From the NCBI GenBank assembly GCA_902609705.1, contig CACLSX010000009.1, forward strand, positions 1 to 37,216: 37,216 nt of DNA, in the 5' to 3' direction. Under the pieces are notes generated by a model. It was given only the letters and a program-made list of their open reading frames with translations, was not told where the DNA came from and searched no databases. The stretch comes from an uncultured Pelagibacteraceae bacterium. GTDB lineage: Bacteria; Pseudomonadota; Alphaproteobacteria; Pelagibacterales; Pelagibacteraceae. The position numbers and the translations under genes are program-made. Numbering within the stretch: position 1 is the first letter of the stretch; every line of letters starts with the position of its first letter. Shown here piece after piece: positions 1-9,944 of this stretch.

Positions 1-390
1 TTTCGATGGCGGTAGTATAAAAATAGTTAATAGTTTATAATTTAATTTTTTGTTTCTAATTTGTCTGGTTCCTTGCCAGTCTATATCAAATAATATATTT
101 TTTCCTTTTTTTAACTTTTCAATAATTTTTTTTTTTGAAGAACCATAAAAATTATCAAATACTCTAGCATGCTCTAAAAATTCTCCCTTTTTGATTAGTT
201 TTTTGAAATTATTTTTTGAGATGAAATAGTAATCTTTTCCGTTTTTTTCGTTTAAGCGAGGTGGTCTAGTTGTATGTGAGACAGAAATTGAAAAATTTTT
301 ATTTTTTGAAATTTTTTTTACAAGAGTGGTTTTCCCAGCACCTGAAGGTGAAGAGAGAATAAACATTCCACCTTTTTTAAAGCTGGACAT
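1..390 (-). CDS. gmk: Guanylate kinase, C-terminally truncated by window edge
   Basis: Minus-strand translation from 390 reads [27 protein letters not shown]...VSHTTRPPR...DYYFIS...FLEHA...; P-loop and TTRPPR motifs of guanylate kinase. Not in the supplied ORF track because it runs off the window. Confidence 0.93.
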   Translation of the reverse strand, partial: MSSFKKGGMFILSSPSGAGKTTLVKKISKNKNFSISVSHTTRPPRLNEKNGKDYYFISKNNFKKLIKKGEFLEHARVFDNFYGSSKKKIIEKLKKGKNILFDIDWQGTRQIRNKKLNYKLLTIFILPPSK

Positions 391-402
391 TGAATTTAAA
401 AA

Positions 403-642
403 CTAATTCGCTTTGTTTTCAATAAACTTTACAGCATCACCAACTGTTAGAATTTTTTCTGCATCGCTATCTGAAATTTCTGAACCAAATTCCTCTTCGA
501 AAGCCATAACTAACTCAACGGTATCTAAACTATCAGCTCCCAAATCATCTATAAAACTAGATTCTTCAGTAACTTTTGACTCATCAATACCCAAGTGATC
601 TGCAACAATTTTTTTTACTTTGCTTGAAACATCATCTGACAT
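403..642 (-). CDS. acpP: Acyl carrier protein
   Basis: 79 aa, [20 protein letters not shown] phosphopantetheine site. Confidence 0.98.
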   Translation of the reverse strand: MSDDVSSKVKKIVADHLGIDESKVTEESSFIDDLGADSLDTVELVMAFEEEFGSEISDSDAEKILTVGDAVKFIENKAN

Positions 643-690
643 AATTTTAACTTATAATTAAATTTGTTAATAAATATTTATATAACTTTG

Positions 691-1428
691 TCAACTAAAA
701 TACATACCTCCATTAACATGGATTGTTTCACCTGTAATATAATCAGATAAACTAGAAGATAGAAATGTCACTACATTTGCTACATCCTCTGGAATGCCAA
801 ATCTTCCTAGGGAAATTTTTTCTTCCATAATTTTCTTGTATGATTCACTAATCTTATCGGTCATCTCTGATTTTATAAATCCTGGTGAAACACAATTTAT
901 TTTAATATTTTTTTTCCCATACTCTTGAGCTAAACTTTTTGACATCCCAATCAACCCTGCTTTTGAAGCTGCATAATTAGCCTGACCGATATTTCCAGTA
1001 TGACCAACAATAGAAGTAATATTTATTATTTTACCATTTCTGTTTTTTAACATTTTTTTTATAGCATACTTACTTAATATAAAAGAAGATGTTAAATTAA
1101 GATTTATAACTTTGTTCCATTCTTCCTCTTTCATTCTTATAGACAAGTTATCAGATGTAACTCCAGCATTATTAATTAATACATCTATTTTATTTTCTAA
1201 TGAATTGCTACATTCGTCAATAAATGACTCGATCGATGAATGATTTGATATATCAAATTTTTTAATAATAACTTTTCCAAATTTTTGTTTAAGATCATTT
1301 AATTTATTTTCATTCGTGCCTGTTGCTATTATTCTAGCATTTAAATTATATAATTTTTCTAAAATAGCACCACCTATAGCACCAGTAGAGCCTGTTAATA
1401 TAATATTGGTATTATTAAGATTAATCAT
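691..1428 (-). CDS. fabG: 3-oxoacyl-ACP reductase
   Basis: SDR fold (TGSTGAIGGAI, NNAGVTSDNL, YAASKAGLIGMSKSLAQEY), next to fabD and acpP. Confidence 0.95.
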   Translation of the reverse strand: MINLNNTNIILTGSTGAIGGAILEKLYNLNARIIATGTNENKLNDLKQKFGKVIIKKFDISNHSSIESFIDECSNSLENKIDVLINNAGVTSDNLSIRMKEEEWNKVINLNLTSSFILSKYAIKKMLKNRNGKIINITSIVGHTGNIGQANYAASKAGLIGMSKSLAQEYGKKNIKINCVSPGFIKSEMTDKISESYKKIMEEKISLGRFGIPEDVANVVTFLSSSLSDYITGETIHVNGGMYFS

Positions 1429-2350
1429 TTATTAAATTTTTTATATCAGATAAATCATTTACTTGATTTAATTGTACATTTCTATCAATTCTTTTTACCA
1501 AACCTGATAAAACCTTACCAGGACCCATTTCAATAAATTTATTTACCCCTAAATCGATCATGTTTGTAATACTTTCTCTCCATCTGACTGGATTTTCTAT
1601 TTGCTCAATCAAATATTTTTTTATCTCTTCAGATTTTGATAAAGGGTTTGCTGTTACATTTGAAATTATGTTAATAATAGGATCTTTAAAATCTGTTTCA
1701 TTAATAATTTGCTTCATGTTTTTTGTTGCATTTTTCATTAAAGGACAATGAAAAGGTGCACTTACAGATAAATTTACAAATTTAATTTTTTTTTTTATCA
1801 ATTCGTTTTCAAGTAATTTAAGATCTTTTACTTTTCCACTAATTACGATTTGACCATTTGAGTTATCATTTGCAATATAACAAGAAAATATACTACTGTT
1901 AGCTTCTAGAATAATTTTAATTTCATCAATATTTATTCCGAGCACAGCTATCATTCCACCGTGACCAATTGGAACTGCATTTTGCATCGCTTCTGCTCTA
2001 AATTTTAATAATCTAATTGTTTGACTAAATGAAATAGAATTCGCGCAGCAAAGGGCTGAGTATTCACCTAAAGAATGGCCAGCAAAATACTCTGCATTTG
2101 TGATTTTAAAATGTGATTCCTTTTCAATTACTTTAAAAAAAGCATAACTGATTAAAAAAATTGCTGGTTGAGTATTTTCAGTTTTGTCTAATTCTTCTTT
2201 TGGTCCATCAAAAATTATTTTTGTTAAATTCTTATTTAATACATCATCTGCAATGGAAAAATAATCTTTTACAAAATTGAAATTATTAAACAGTTCTTTT
2301 CCCATTCCAACATTTTGAGAACCTTGACCTGGAAATAATATTGAAAACAT
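1421..2350 (-). CDS. fabD: Malonyl-CoA:ACP transacylase
   Basis: FPGQGSQNVGMGKELF, GHSLGEYSAL active site; overlaps fabG by 8 nt. Confidence 0.96.
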   Translation of the reverse strand: MFSILFPGQGSQNVGMGKELFNNFNFVKDYFSIADDVLNKNLTKIIFDGPKEELDKTENTQPAIFLISYAFFKVIEKESHFKITNAEYFAGHSLGEYSALCCANSISFSQTIRLLKFRAEAMQNAVPIGHGGMIAVLGINIDEIKIILEANSSIFSCYIANDNSNGQIVISGKVKDLKLLENELIKKKIKFVNLSVSAPFHCPLMKNATKNMKQIINETDFKDPIINIISNVTANPLSKSEEIKKYLIEQIENPVRWRESITNMIDLGVNKFIEMGPGKVLSGLVKRIDRNVQLNQVNDLSDIKNLIND

Positions 2351-2435
2351 AAAAAATGTTAATAAATTTAGCTTTTTTTTTATATTGTAATTAAAAATTT
2401 ATAATAGTATATCCTGATTTTTTCTATAAAATTTT

Positions 2436-2771
2436 ATGAACTATTACGAGCACACATTGATAGCAAGGCAAGATACTTCTCCTAGTCAAATCAAGCAACT
2501 TCAGGAAAAGTATACAAAGATAATTGAGGACAATGAAGGAAATATTCTTAAATTTGAGAGTTGGGGTTTAATGCATTTATCCTATCTAATAAAAAAAAAT
2601 AAAAAAGGGAATTATTTACATTTTAAAATTGAAGGAAAGGGCAAGACCATAAAAGAGTTAGAAAAAAATGAAAAAATTGACAAGAATTTACTAAGATTTT
2701 TAACTGTTAAAATGAAAAAGTTAGATTTAGAAACTGATTATTTTAAAAAAAGTGAAGATGAAAAAAAATAG
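2436..2771 (+). CDS. rpsF: 30S ribosomal protein S6
   Basis: MNYYEHTLIARQDTSPSQIKQL...; followed by rpsR and rplI. Confidence 0.96.
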   Translation: MNYYEHTLIARQDTSPSQIKQLQEKYTKIIEDNEGNILKFESWGLMHLSYLIKKNKKGNYLHFKIEGKGKTIKELEKNEKIDKNLLRFLTVKMKKLDLETDYFKKSEDEKK

Positions 2772-2780
2772 TATTAACAA

Positions 2781-3050
2781 ATGAAAAAAAGAAATCCTAA
2801 AAGAAAAAATACACAAAATAATTTTTCAAAGTTAAGTGTTTTTCAAAATCAAAAATATAAATTTAAAAAAAAATGTCCTCTATCAGGAAAAGGTGCTCCA
2901 ATTGTTGACTACAAAAACATTAAGTTATTAAGAAGGTATGTTTCAGAAAATGGTAAAATTTTACCATCAAGAATTACATCTGTTAGTCAAAAAAAACAAA
3001 GAGATTTATCTTTATCAATTAAAAGAGCTAGAAATTTAGCATTAATATAA
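2781..3050 (+). CDS. rpsR: 30S ribosomal protein S18
   Basis: [47 protein letters not shown], classic S18 signature. Confidence 0.97.
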   Translation: MKKRNPKRKNTQNNFSKLSVFQNQKYKFKKKCPLSGKGAPIVDYKNIKLLRRYVSENGKILPSRITSVSQKKQRDLSLSIKRARNLALI

Positions 3051-3505
3051 TGAAAGTAATATTATTAGAGAATGTAAGAAAAGTTGGATCTATTGGTGAG
3101 ATAATAGATGTAAAAAGAGGTTATGCTCGAAATTTTTTAATTTCAAAAAAAAAAGCGCTATTTGCATCAAAAGAAAACATTAAAGAAGTAGAAAAAATAA
3201 AAAATGATTTGAATAAAAAAGATCAAGATAGAAAAAACTTATCTAAAGAAATCGAAAATAAAGTTAAAAATAAAGAATATACTATAAAGAAATTAAGTAC
3301 TGAAAATCGTGAACTTTATGGATCAGTAAAACCAACTGAGATTTCTAAAATTCTTAAAGAAACTGACAATGTTGAGATAAATCCATCAATGATACAACCT
3401 AATAAAGAAATAAAGTCTTTAGGCACTTTTGAAGTAACATTGAACTTACATTCAGACATACAAACTCAAATAAAAATTACTGTTTTAAATCAAGAAGAAA
3501 ATTAA
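3050..3505 (+). CDS. rplI: 50S ribosomal protein L9
   Basis: [37 protein letters not shown]9 N-terminal signature. Confidence 0.97.
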   Translation: MKVILLENVRKVGSIGEIIDVKRGYARNFLISKKKALFASKENIKEVEKIKNDLNKKDQDRKNLSKEIENKVKNKEYTIKKLSTENRELYGSVKPTEISKILKETDNVEINPSMIQPNKEIKSLGTFEVTLNLHSDIQTQIKITVLNQEEN

Positions 3506-3575
3506 TAATTATACATTTTTTTCCCCAGTGCTTATTATATTTTGCCATAATTGTAGAAAATAAATAAGATAAATT

Positions 3576-4991
3576 ATGTCTCAAACATTTAATCTTGTAA
3601 GCAATAAGTCTGAAGAATTACCAAATAATATCGAAGCTGAGCAATCTGTAATTGGATCAATACTTTTAAATAATGAAATTTTTGATGATATTAATTTAAT
3701 TGTATCTTCTAAGAATTTCTATGATCCGATACATAAGAAAATATATGAAGCATTAGAAAAATTAATTTACGGAGGTATGTTAGCAAATCCCATCACATTA
3801 AAAAATTATTTTGAAAAAGAAAAAGATGAATTAAATATTCCAGAGTATTTAGTAAAAATAACAAAATTCTCGTCTTCATCTAGGCAAGCAATAGAATATT
3901 CAAAATTAATTTTTGATTTATACGTTAAAAGAGAGCTGATAAAAATTTCAGGAGAAGTAATTGATTTAGCTAAACTAAATGATTTAAATAATGATGGCCA
4001 AAAAATAATCGAAAATTATGAAAAGTCACTTTTTGATTTGGCGGAAAAAGGATCTTTTAACTCTTCATTGATTAAATTTGACGAAGCTATGAGACAAACT
4101 ATTGAAATGGCTTCAAATGCATACAAAAATGAAGAAGGTATTGTAGGAGTTCCAACAGGACTAACAGATCTTGATGATAGGTTAGGAGGATTACATAAAT
4201 CTGATTTAATAATAATTGCTGGAAGACCTTCAATGGGAAAAACTGCTTTGGCTACTAATATAGCATTCAATGCGGCTAAAAATTTCCAAGATAAAGGAGA
4301 TAAAACCTCAGTTGCTTTTTTTTCTCTAGAGATGTCATCAGAGCAATTATCGACTAGAATTTTAGCAGAGCAATCCAGGATTAAGTCAAATGATATAAGG
4401 AGAGGAAAAATCAGTGAAGAGCAATTTGATAAATTTATTGAAACTTCAAAAGATATATCTGAATTACCATTATACATTGATGAGACACCTGCCATATCTG
4501 TTGCAGCTTTAAGTAATAGAGCAAGAAGAATTAAGAGATTATATGGACTAAATTTAATTGTGATAGACTATATCCAATTAATGAGGGGCTCGAATAATAA
4601 AGATGGAAGAGTTCAAGAAATATCAGAAATTACACAAGGATTAAAAGCATTGGCAAAGGAACTAGCAGTTCCTGTAGTAGCATTATCACAACTATCTAGG
4701 GCTGTTGAGCAAAGAGATGAGAAAAAACCATTGCTTTCAGATTTAAGAGAATCAGGATCTATTGAACAAGATGCCGATGTAGTTATGTTTGTATTTAGAG
4801 AGGCTTATTATCTTCAAGGAAAAGAACCGAGACCAGCGACTGTAGAACATGCAGAGTGGCAAGCAAAAATGAATGAAGTATCTCATTTAGCAGAAATTAT
4901 TATAGGTAAGCAAAGACATGGTCCGACAGGTAATATAATGCTTGAATTTGAAGCTATGTTTACCAAATTTAAAGATATTCAAAATAATTAA
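3576..4991 (+). CDS. dnaB: Replicative DNA helicase
   Basis: LPNNIEAEQSVIGSILL, GRPSMGKTALATNIA Walker A, DYIQLM, SDLRESGSIEQDADVV. Confidence 0.97.
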   Translation: MSQTFNLVSNKSEELPNNIEAEQSVIGSILLNNEIFDDINLIVSSKNFYDPIHKKIYEALEKLIYGGMLANPITLKNYFEKEKDELNIPEYLVKITKFSSSSRQAIEYSKLIFDLYVKRELIKISGEVIDLAKLNDLNNDGQKIIENYEKSLFDLAEKGSFNSSLIKFDEAMRQTIEMASNAYKNEEGIVGVPTGLTDLDDRLGGLHKSDLIIIAGRPSMGKTALATNIAFNAAKNFQDKGDKTSVAFFSLEMSSEQLSTRILAEQSRIKSNDIRRGKISEEQFDKFIETSKDISELPLYIDETPAISVAALSNRARRIKRLYGLNLIVIDYIQLMRGSNNKDGRVQEISEITQGLKALAKELAVPVVALSQLSRAVEQRDEKKPLLSDLRESGSIEQDADVVMFVFREAYYLQGKEPRPATVEHAEWQAKMNEVSHLAEIIIGKQRHGPTGNIMLEFEAMFTKFKDIQNN

Positions 4992-5016
4992 ATTAAATTA
5001 TAACAGCTAATATTTG

Positions 5017-7392
5017 ATGTTAGCCAAATTTTATCAAAATATTGTCTTAAAAAAACCGAGCTTAATTTTAGTTTTGTTATTAATTTGCTTATGTTTTTTT
5101 GGATATTACTCAAAAAACTTTAAACTAGATGCATCCTCTGAAACTTTATTGATAGAAGGTGATCCAGATTTAAAATTTTTAAATGAAATAAACGACAGAT
5201 ACGGTGCGAAAGAATTTTTAGTTCTTACCTACACACCAAAAATGAGTATGATTGATGAAACATCTATTAATAATCTTCTATTATTAAAAAAAAAGATTCA
5301 AAAACTTGATTGGGTACATAGTGTAATCACAATATTGGATATTCCTTTATTAAGCAGCTCTGATGAGCCACTGATCAAAAGATTGCAAAATTATTCAACT
5401 CTAATATCACAAGGTATTGATAAAGAACGAGGATTTAATGAAATATTAAACAGTCCTGTTTTCAGAAATTTTGTTATCAGTGAGGATGGCAAAACATCTG
5501 GCATTATAGTTTATTTAAAATCCAAAGATAAAATGAAAGAATTTAAGAGTAAAGAAGATAAAGAAAAATATAAAGATGATTTGAAAAAACAAAATCATAA
5601 AAATATCTTAGAGATAAGACAAGTAATAAAAAATTTTACTTCGACTAGTAAAATTCATTTAGGCGGTATTCCAATGATTACTGATGACATGATGACTTTT
5701 ATTAAAAATGATATAATTGTTTTTGGACTTGGGGTTTTTATTTTTATTATTGCAACTCTTTGGTATGTATTTAGAAGATTGATATGGGTGGTTGTACCTG
5801 TAAGTAGTTGTTTCTTTTCAGTAGTAATAATGACTGGTCTTCTGGGTCTCTTAGGATGGAAAGTTACAGTTATTTCATCAAATTTTATAGCGTTAATGTT
5901 GATATTAACTATGGCTATGAATATACATATTAGCACAAGATATCTTCAGCTTTCAAAACAATTTCCAAGATTAAATAAATTTAAAATTATTTCGTTAACA
6001 ACAAGTAAGATGTTCTGGCCTATTTTATATACAGCCTTGACAACTATATTTGCTTTTTTATCTTTAATATTCAGTGAAATAAAACCAATAATTGACTTTG
6101 GATTCATGATGACTTTTGGTTTGATTATTTCTTTTCTTATTACCTTTAGTTTGTTGCCAACATTAATTAGTTTACTAAATTTTAATAAAACTTCACTTAA
6201 AGAAGAAAAGGGATCTGTTATAACTAATTTTTTTGGTAAAATTTCATTTTCAAATCAAAATACTATCTTTGGAACAACAATAATAATTATATTTCTAAGT
6301 ATATTTGGTATTTCAAAGCTTGAGGTAGAAAATAGTTTTATAAATTATTTTGATAAAAATACAGAAATATATAAAGGTATGAAGCTTATTGATGAAAAAT
6401 TGGGAGGCACGACCCCTCTTGAAGTAATTTTGAAATTTCCTAAGCAAGATAAAAGTGATGAAAAATCAGATGATGAAGAAGATGATTGGGGAGACGAGGA
6501 TGAGAGTGATGATAAATACTGGTTTACAAAAGATAAAATAAATAAAATAAAAAAGGTTCATAATTACTTAGACTCTTTAGAGCCTGTTGGAAAAGTTCTC
6601 TCTTTTTCCTCAATTATTGACGTCGCCACTCAATTAAACAATAATAAAGAATTAGGCTCTCTAGAAATGGGTGTATTGTACACAAAAATACCTGATAATA
6701 TAAAAAAAGAGATTGTAGATCCTTATATTTCTATAAAAGATTCTGAAGCTAGAATAAGTTTAAGAATAAAGGATTCTTTAGATAATTTAAGAAGAAATGA
6801 TTTATTGATTAAAATAAATTCTGATCTTGAAAATAAATTAGATTTAAAAAAAAATGAATTCAAATTGGGAGGAGTATTAATTCTTTTTAATAACCTGTTA
6901 CAAAGTTTATTTAAATCTCAAATTTTGACTCTTGGATTTGTTATGTTTGGAATTTTGATAATGTTTATTATTCTTTTCAAAAATTTAAAATTAGCTTTGA
7001 TAGGTGTTGTACCAAATTTTATAGCAGCTTTTTTTATATTAGGTTTAATAGGACTATTGGGAATTCCACTAGACATGATGACAATAACAATTGCTGCAAT
7101 AACAATAGGTATAGCTGTTGATAATAGCATTCATTATATTTACAGATTTAAAGAAGAGTATACAAAGTTAAAAAGTTATAAAAAAACATTAAAATTATGT
7201 CATTCGACTGTTGGTAAAGCTATTTTAAATACATCTATTACAATAGTTTTTGGATTTTCAATTTTAATAATGTCTAATTTTATACCTACAATTTACTTTG
7301 GTGTTTTCACAGGAATTGCCATGTTACTTGCAATGGTTTCAGTTTTAACACTTTTACCTTCATTGTTGATAAAAATTAAGCCATTTAGTTAA
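5017..7392 (+). CDS. MMPL/RND-superfamily transporter
   Basis: About 790 aa with duplicated multi-TM blocks and two large extracytoplasmic loops; GIAVDNSIHYIYRFKEEY RND/MMPL motif. Track begins at a TTG (5014); ATG at 5017. Confidence 0.85.
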   Translation: MLAKFYQNIVLKKPSLILVLLLICLCFFGYYSKNFKLDASSETLLIEGDPDLKFLNEINDRYGAKEFLVLTYTPKMSMIDETSINNLLLLKKKIQKLDWVHSVITILDIPLLSSSDEPLIKRLQNYSTLISQGIDKERGFNEILNSPVFRNFVISEDGKTSGIIVYLKSKDKMKEFKSKEDKEKYKDDLKKQNHKNILEIRQVIKNFTSTSKIHLGGIPMITDDMMTFIKNDIIVFGLGVFIFIIATLWYVFRRLIWVVVPVSSCFFSVVIMTGLLGLLGWKVTVISSNFIALMLILTMAMNIHISTRYLQLSKQFPRLNKFKIISLTTSKMFWPILYTALTTIFAFLSLIFSEIKPIIDFGFMMTFGLIISFLITFSLLPTLISLLNFNKTSLKEEKGSVITNFFGKISFSNQNTIFGTTIIIIFLSIFGISKLEVENSFINYFDKNTEIYKGMKLIDEKLGGTTPLEVILKFPKQDKSDEKSDDEEDDWGDEDESDDKYWFTKDKINKIKKVHNYLDSLEPVGKVLSFSSIIDVATQLNNNKELGSLEMGVLYTKIPDNIKKEIVDPYISIKDSEARISLRIKDSLDNLRRNDLLIKINSDLENKLDLKKNEFKLGGVLILFNNLLQSLFKSQILTLGFVMFGILIMFIILFKNLKLALIGVVPNFIAAFFILGLIGLLGIPLDMMTITIAAITIGIAVDNSIHYIYRFKEEYTKLKSYKKTLKLCHSTVGKAILNTSITIVFGFSILIMSNFIPTIYFGVFTGIAMLLAMVSVLTLLPSLLIKIKPFS

Positions 7393-7937
7393 TGATTGAA
7401 GTTATTCAGGATTTTTTAATACAAGTAACATTGTTTGATTATATTTTTTTTGTATTAACAATTTATTTTCTAATTCAAGGATCTAGAAAAGGTTTTATTT
7501 TAAGTTTATTGTCAGCTGCTAAATGGGTTTTGGCATATATTTTAACAATTTATTTATTTCCTAAAGTAAAACCTTACTTTGATGGTATTTTAGATAGTGA
7601 ATATGTTATTGATATAACTGTAGGCGTAATATTATTTATCTTAATAATATTTCTTATTCTTTTAACAAACAAAGCAATAAGTAAAATTATTACTTACACG
7701 GGATTAGGTTCGGTCGACAAAGTTTTTGGCTTTTTCTTTGGAATCGCTAAGAGCTATGTTCTAATTGTTTGTTTATTCACAGCTATTGATGTTGTTTATG
7801 ATAGCAAAAAATGGCCATTAAATTTAAAAGATTCGTTAACATTTCCTTGGGTTGAAAAAGGTAGTATCTATCTTATAAAGGTATTTCCAAATCAAAAACA
7901 ATATGAAGATGCTAAAGAAAAAGTTCAAGATGTATAA
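7392..7937 (+). CDS. cvpA: CvpA family membrane protein
   Basis: FDYIFFVLTIYFLIQGSRKGFILSLLSAAKWVLAYI; directly upstream of purF as commonly seen. Confidence 0.88.
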   Translation: MIEVIQDFLIQVTLFDYIFFVLTIYFLIQGSRKGFILSLLSAAKWVLAYILTIYLFPKVKPYFDGILDSEYVIDITVGVILFILIIFLILLTNKAISKIITYTGLGSVDKVFGFFFGIAKSYVLIVCLFTAIDVVYDSKKWPLNLKDSLTFPWVEKGSIYLIKVFPNQKQYEDAKEKVQDV

Positions 7938-9372
7938 CCCGAAATTAAAAGAGGAATGTGCCGTATTTGGTATAAGTAACACACCAGAAGCATCAACTTT
8001 AACTGCTTTAGGACTTCATGCCCTACAACATAGAGGACAAGAAGGTTGTGGAATTGTATCATTTGACGGTGAAAAATATCACTCTGAAAAAAGATTTGGT
8101 CTAGTTGGGGACAACTTTAATGATGAAAAAGTTTTAAAAAACTTGCCAGGAAATTACGCCATAGGTCATAACAGATATTCTACAACTGGCGGAACTGCTT
8201 TAAGAAATGTACAACCATTCTTTGCTGATACTAATTCAGGTGGAATTGGAGTTGCGCATAATGGAAATTTAACGAATGCAATAACACTAAGAAATAAAAT
8301 GGTTGAAGAAGGCTCAATCTTTTACACAACTTCAGATACTGAAACGATAGTAAAACTTATAGCCAAATCAAAAAGACCAAAGACAATTGATAAAGTTATT
8401 GATGCTCTATTTCAAATTCAAGGGGGATATGCATTAGTTATGATGACACAAAATATTCTTATTGGGGTAAGAGATCCTTATGGAATTAGACCTCTAGTTA
8501 TAGGAAAATTAAAAAACTCTTATGTTTTTGCATCTGAGACATGTGCCTTTGATATTATCGGAGCAAAATTTGTTAGAGAAGTTGAAAATGGTGAAATTGT
8601 TTATGTAGAAAATGATGAATTAAAAAGTATTAAGCCTTTTCCTCAAAAAAAAGTAAGACCATGTGTTTTTGAATATATTTATTTTTCACGACCAGATAGT
8701 ATTTTAAATGGTAAAACTGCTTATGAATATCGTAAAAGATTTGGAGCTGAATTAGCAAAAGAAGATAATTTAGATGCTGACTTAATTGTACCTGTACCAG
8801 ATTCTGGAAATGCAGCTGCATTGGGTTATGCTGAGGAAAAAAAAATAAACTTTGATTTAGGTTTAATAAGAAATCATTATGTTGGTAGAACTTTTATAGA
8901 ACCATCGCAGCAAATTAGAAGTTTAGGGGTTAAATTAAAATTGAACGCAAACGTTTCAGTAATAAAAAATAAAAAAATTATTTTGGTTGACGATTCTTTA
9001 GTGAGAGGGACTACTTCATCAAAAATTGTAAAAATGTTGTACGATAATGGCGCCAAAGAGATACATGTCAGGATAGCAAGTCCAGAAATAAAATACCCAG
9101 ATTTTTATGGAGTTGATACACCTACAAAAAAAGAACTATTAGCAGCAAATAAATCAGTAGATGAAATAAAAGAATTTATAAAAGCAAAATCACTTAAATT
9201 TTTAACATTAGATGGTTTATATCGAGGAATGGGTTTTGAAAAGAGAAATGATGCTTATCCTCAATTAACTGATCATCATTTTACTGGTGATTATCCTGTA
9301 AAAATAATTGATGAACTTGGAGAAGATAAAGTTACACAATTATCATTATTAAGTACTGGGTCGAGCAATTAA
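7930..9372 (+). CDS. purF: Amidophosphoribosyltransferase
   Basis: CAVFGI nucleophile Cys after processing, ALQHRGQEGCGIVSFD, VDDSLVRGTTSSKIV PRPP loop. Start probably at 7930 (MYNPKLKEECAVFG) rather than 7903. Confidence 0.95.
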   Translation: MYNPKLKEECAVFGISNTPEASTLTALGLHALQHRGQEGCGIVSFDGEKYHSEKRFGLVGDNFNDEKVLKNLPGNYAIGHNRYSTTGGTALRNVQPFFADTNSGGIGVAHNGNLTNAITLRNKMVEEGSIFYTTSDTETIVKLIAKSKRPKTIDKVIDALFQIQGGYALVMMTQNILIGVRDPYGIRPLVIGKLKNSYVFASETCAFDIIGAKFVREVENGEIVYVENDELKSIKPFPQKKVRPCVFEYIYFSRPDSILNGKTAYEYRKRFGAELAKEDNLDADLIVPVPDSGNAAALGYAEEKKINFDLGLIRNHYVGRTFIEPSQQIRSLGVKLKLNANVSVIKNKKIILVDDSLVRGTTSSKIVKMLYDNGAKEIHVRIASPEIKYPDFYGVDTPTKKELLAANKSVDEIKEFIKAKSLKFLTLDGLYRGMGFEKRNDAYPQLTDHHFTGDYPVKIIDELGEDKVTQLSLLSTGSSN

Positions 9373-9929
9373 TGAAAAAAGTGAATTTTACTGAAATGAA
9401 AAATGGTTCAAGAGAAGATTATGAATTATTAGAAAAGTATGAAAAAAATTTTGAACGCAAAACTGCTGATAGATTGCTTAAATATCTTGCAAGTCAAACT
9501 ACAACTCTTGAAGGCTATCAAATAACTAGATTAGAACATTCGTTACAGGCAGCAACAAGAGCGTACAAAAACGGTGAAAGTGAAGAGATGGTTGTAGCAA
9601 CTTTACTTCATGACATAGGAGATGACTTGGCGCCTATGAATCATTCTCAATATGCTGCTTCAATAATCAGACCATATGTTTCAGAAAAAACATATTGGAT
9701 AATACTTCACCATGGACTTTTTCAAACTTATTACAGTGCTCATCATTTAGGAGGTGATAGAAATGCTAGGGATAAATTCAAAGATCACAAATATTATCAA
9801 GATACAGTTGATTTTTGTGAAAAATATGACCAGTCTTCCTTTGATCCTAATTACAAATCTATGTCTCTAAAAGAGTTTGCACCAATGGTGAAAAAAATAT
9901 TTGATAGAAAACCTTTTTATCATCACTAA
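9372..9929 (+). CDS. HD-domain protein of the diiron oxygenase-like (PhnZ/TmpB-like) branch
   Basis: LEHSLQAATRA, LLHDIGDDLAP (HD), IILHHGLFQTYY, KYDQSSFDP (final Asp) metal-ligand pattern; 1-nt overlap with purF. Confidence 0.7.
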   Translation: MKKVNFTEMKNGSREDYELLEKYEKNFERKTADRLLKYLASQTTTLEGYQITRLEHSLQAATRAYKNGESEEMVVATLLHDIGDDLAPMNHSQYAASIIRPYVSEKTYWIILHHGLFQTYYSAHHLGGDRNARDKFKDHKYYQDTVDFCEKYDQSSFDPNYKSMSLKEFAPMVKKIFDRKPFYHH

Positions 9930-9944
9930 TTGTTAAAAGAAGAC

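Noticed and set aside
2351-2435. Possible S6:S18 autoregulatory RNA leader ahead of rpsF
   Set aside because: The short AT-rich leader lacks a recognisable CCG-bearing stem; only a TATAAT-like -10 is visible.
4016-4495. 159-aa antisense ORF inside dnaB
   Set aside because: Lies fully antisense to a strongly conserved gene, no recognisable domain, no SD or synteny; typical spurious ORF of an AT-rich genome.
5655-5936. Antisense ORF inside the MMPL transporter (93 aa), and similar ones at 6918-7130, 13763-13993 and 22976-23218
   Set aside because: Hydrophobic complement of TM-coding sequence; a known artefact of codon bias, not independent genes.
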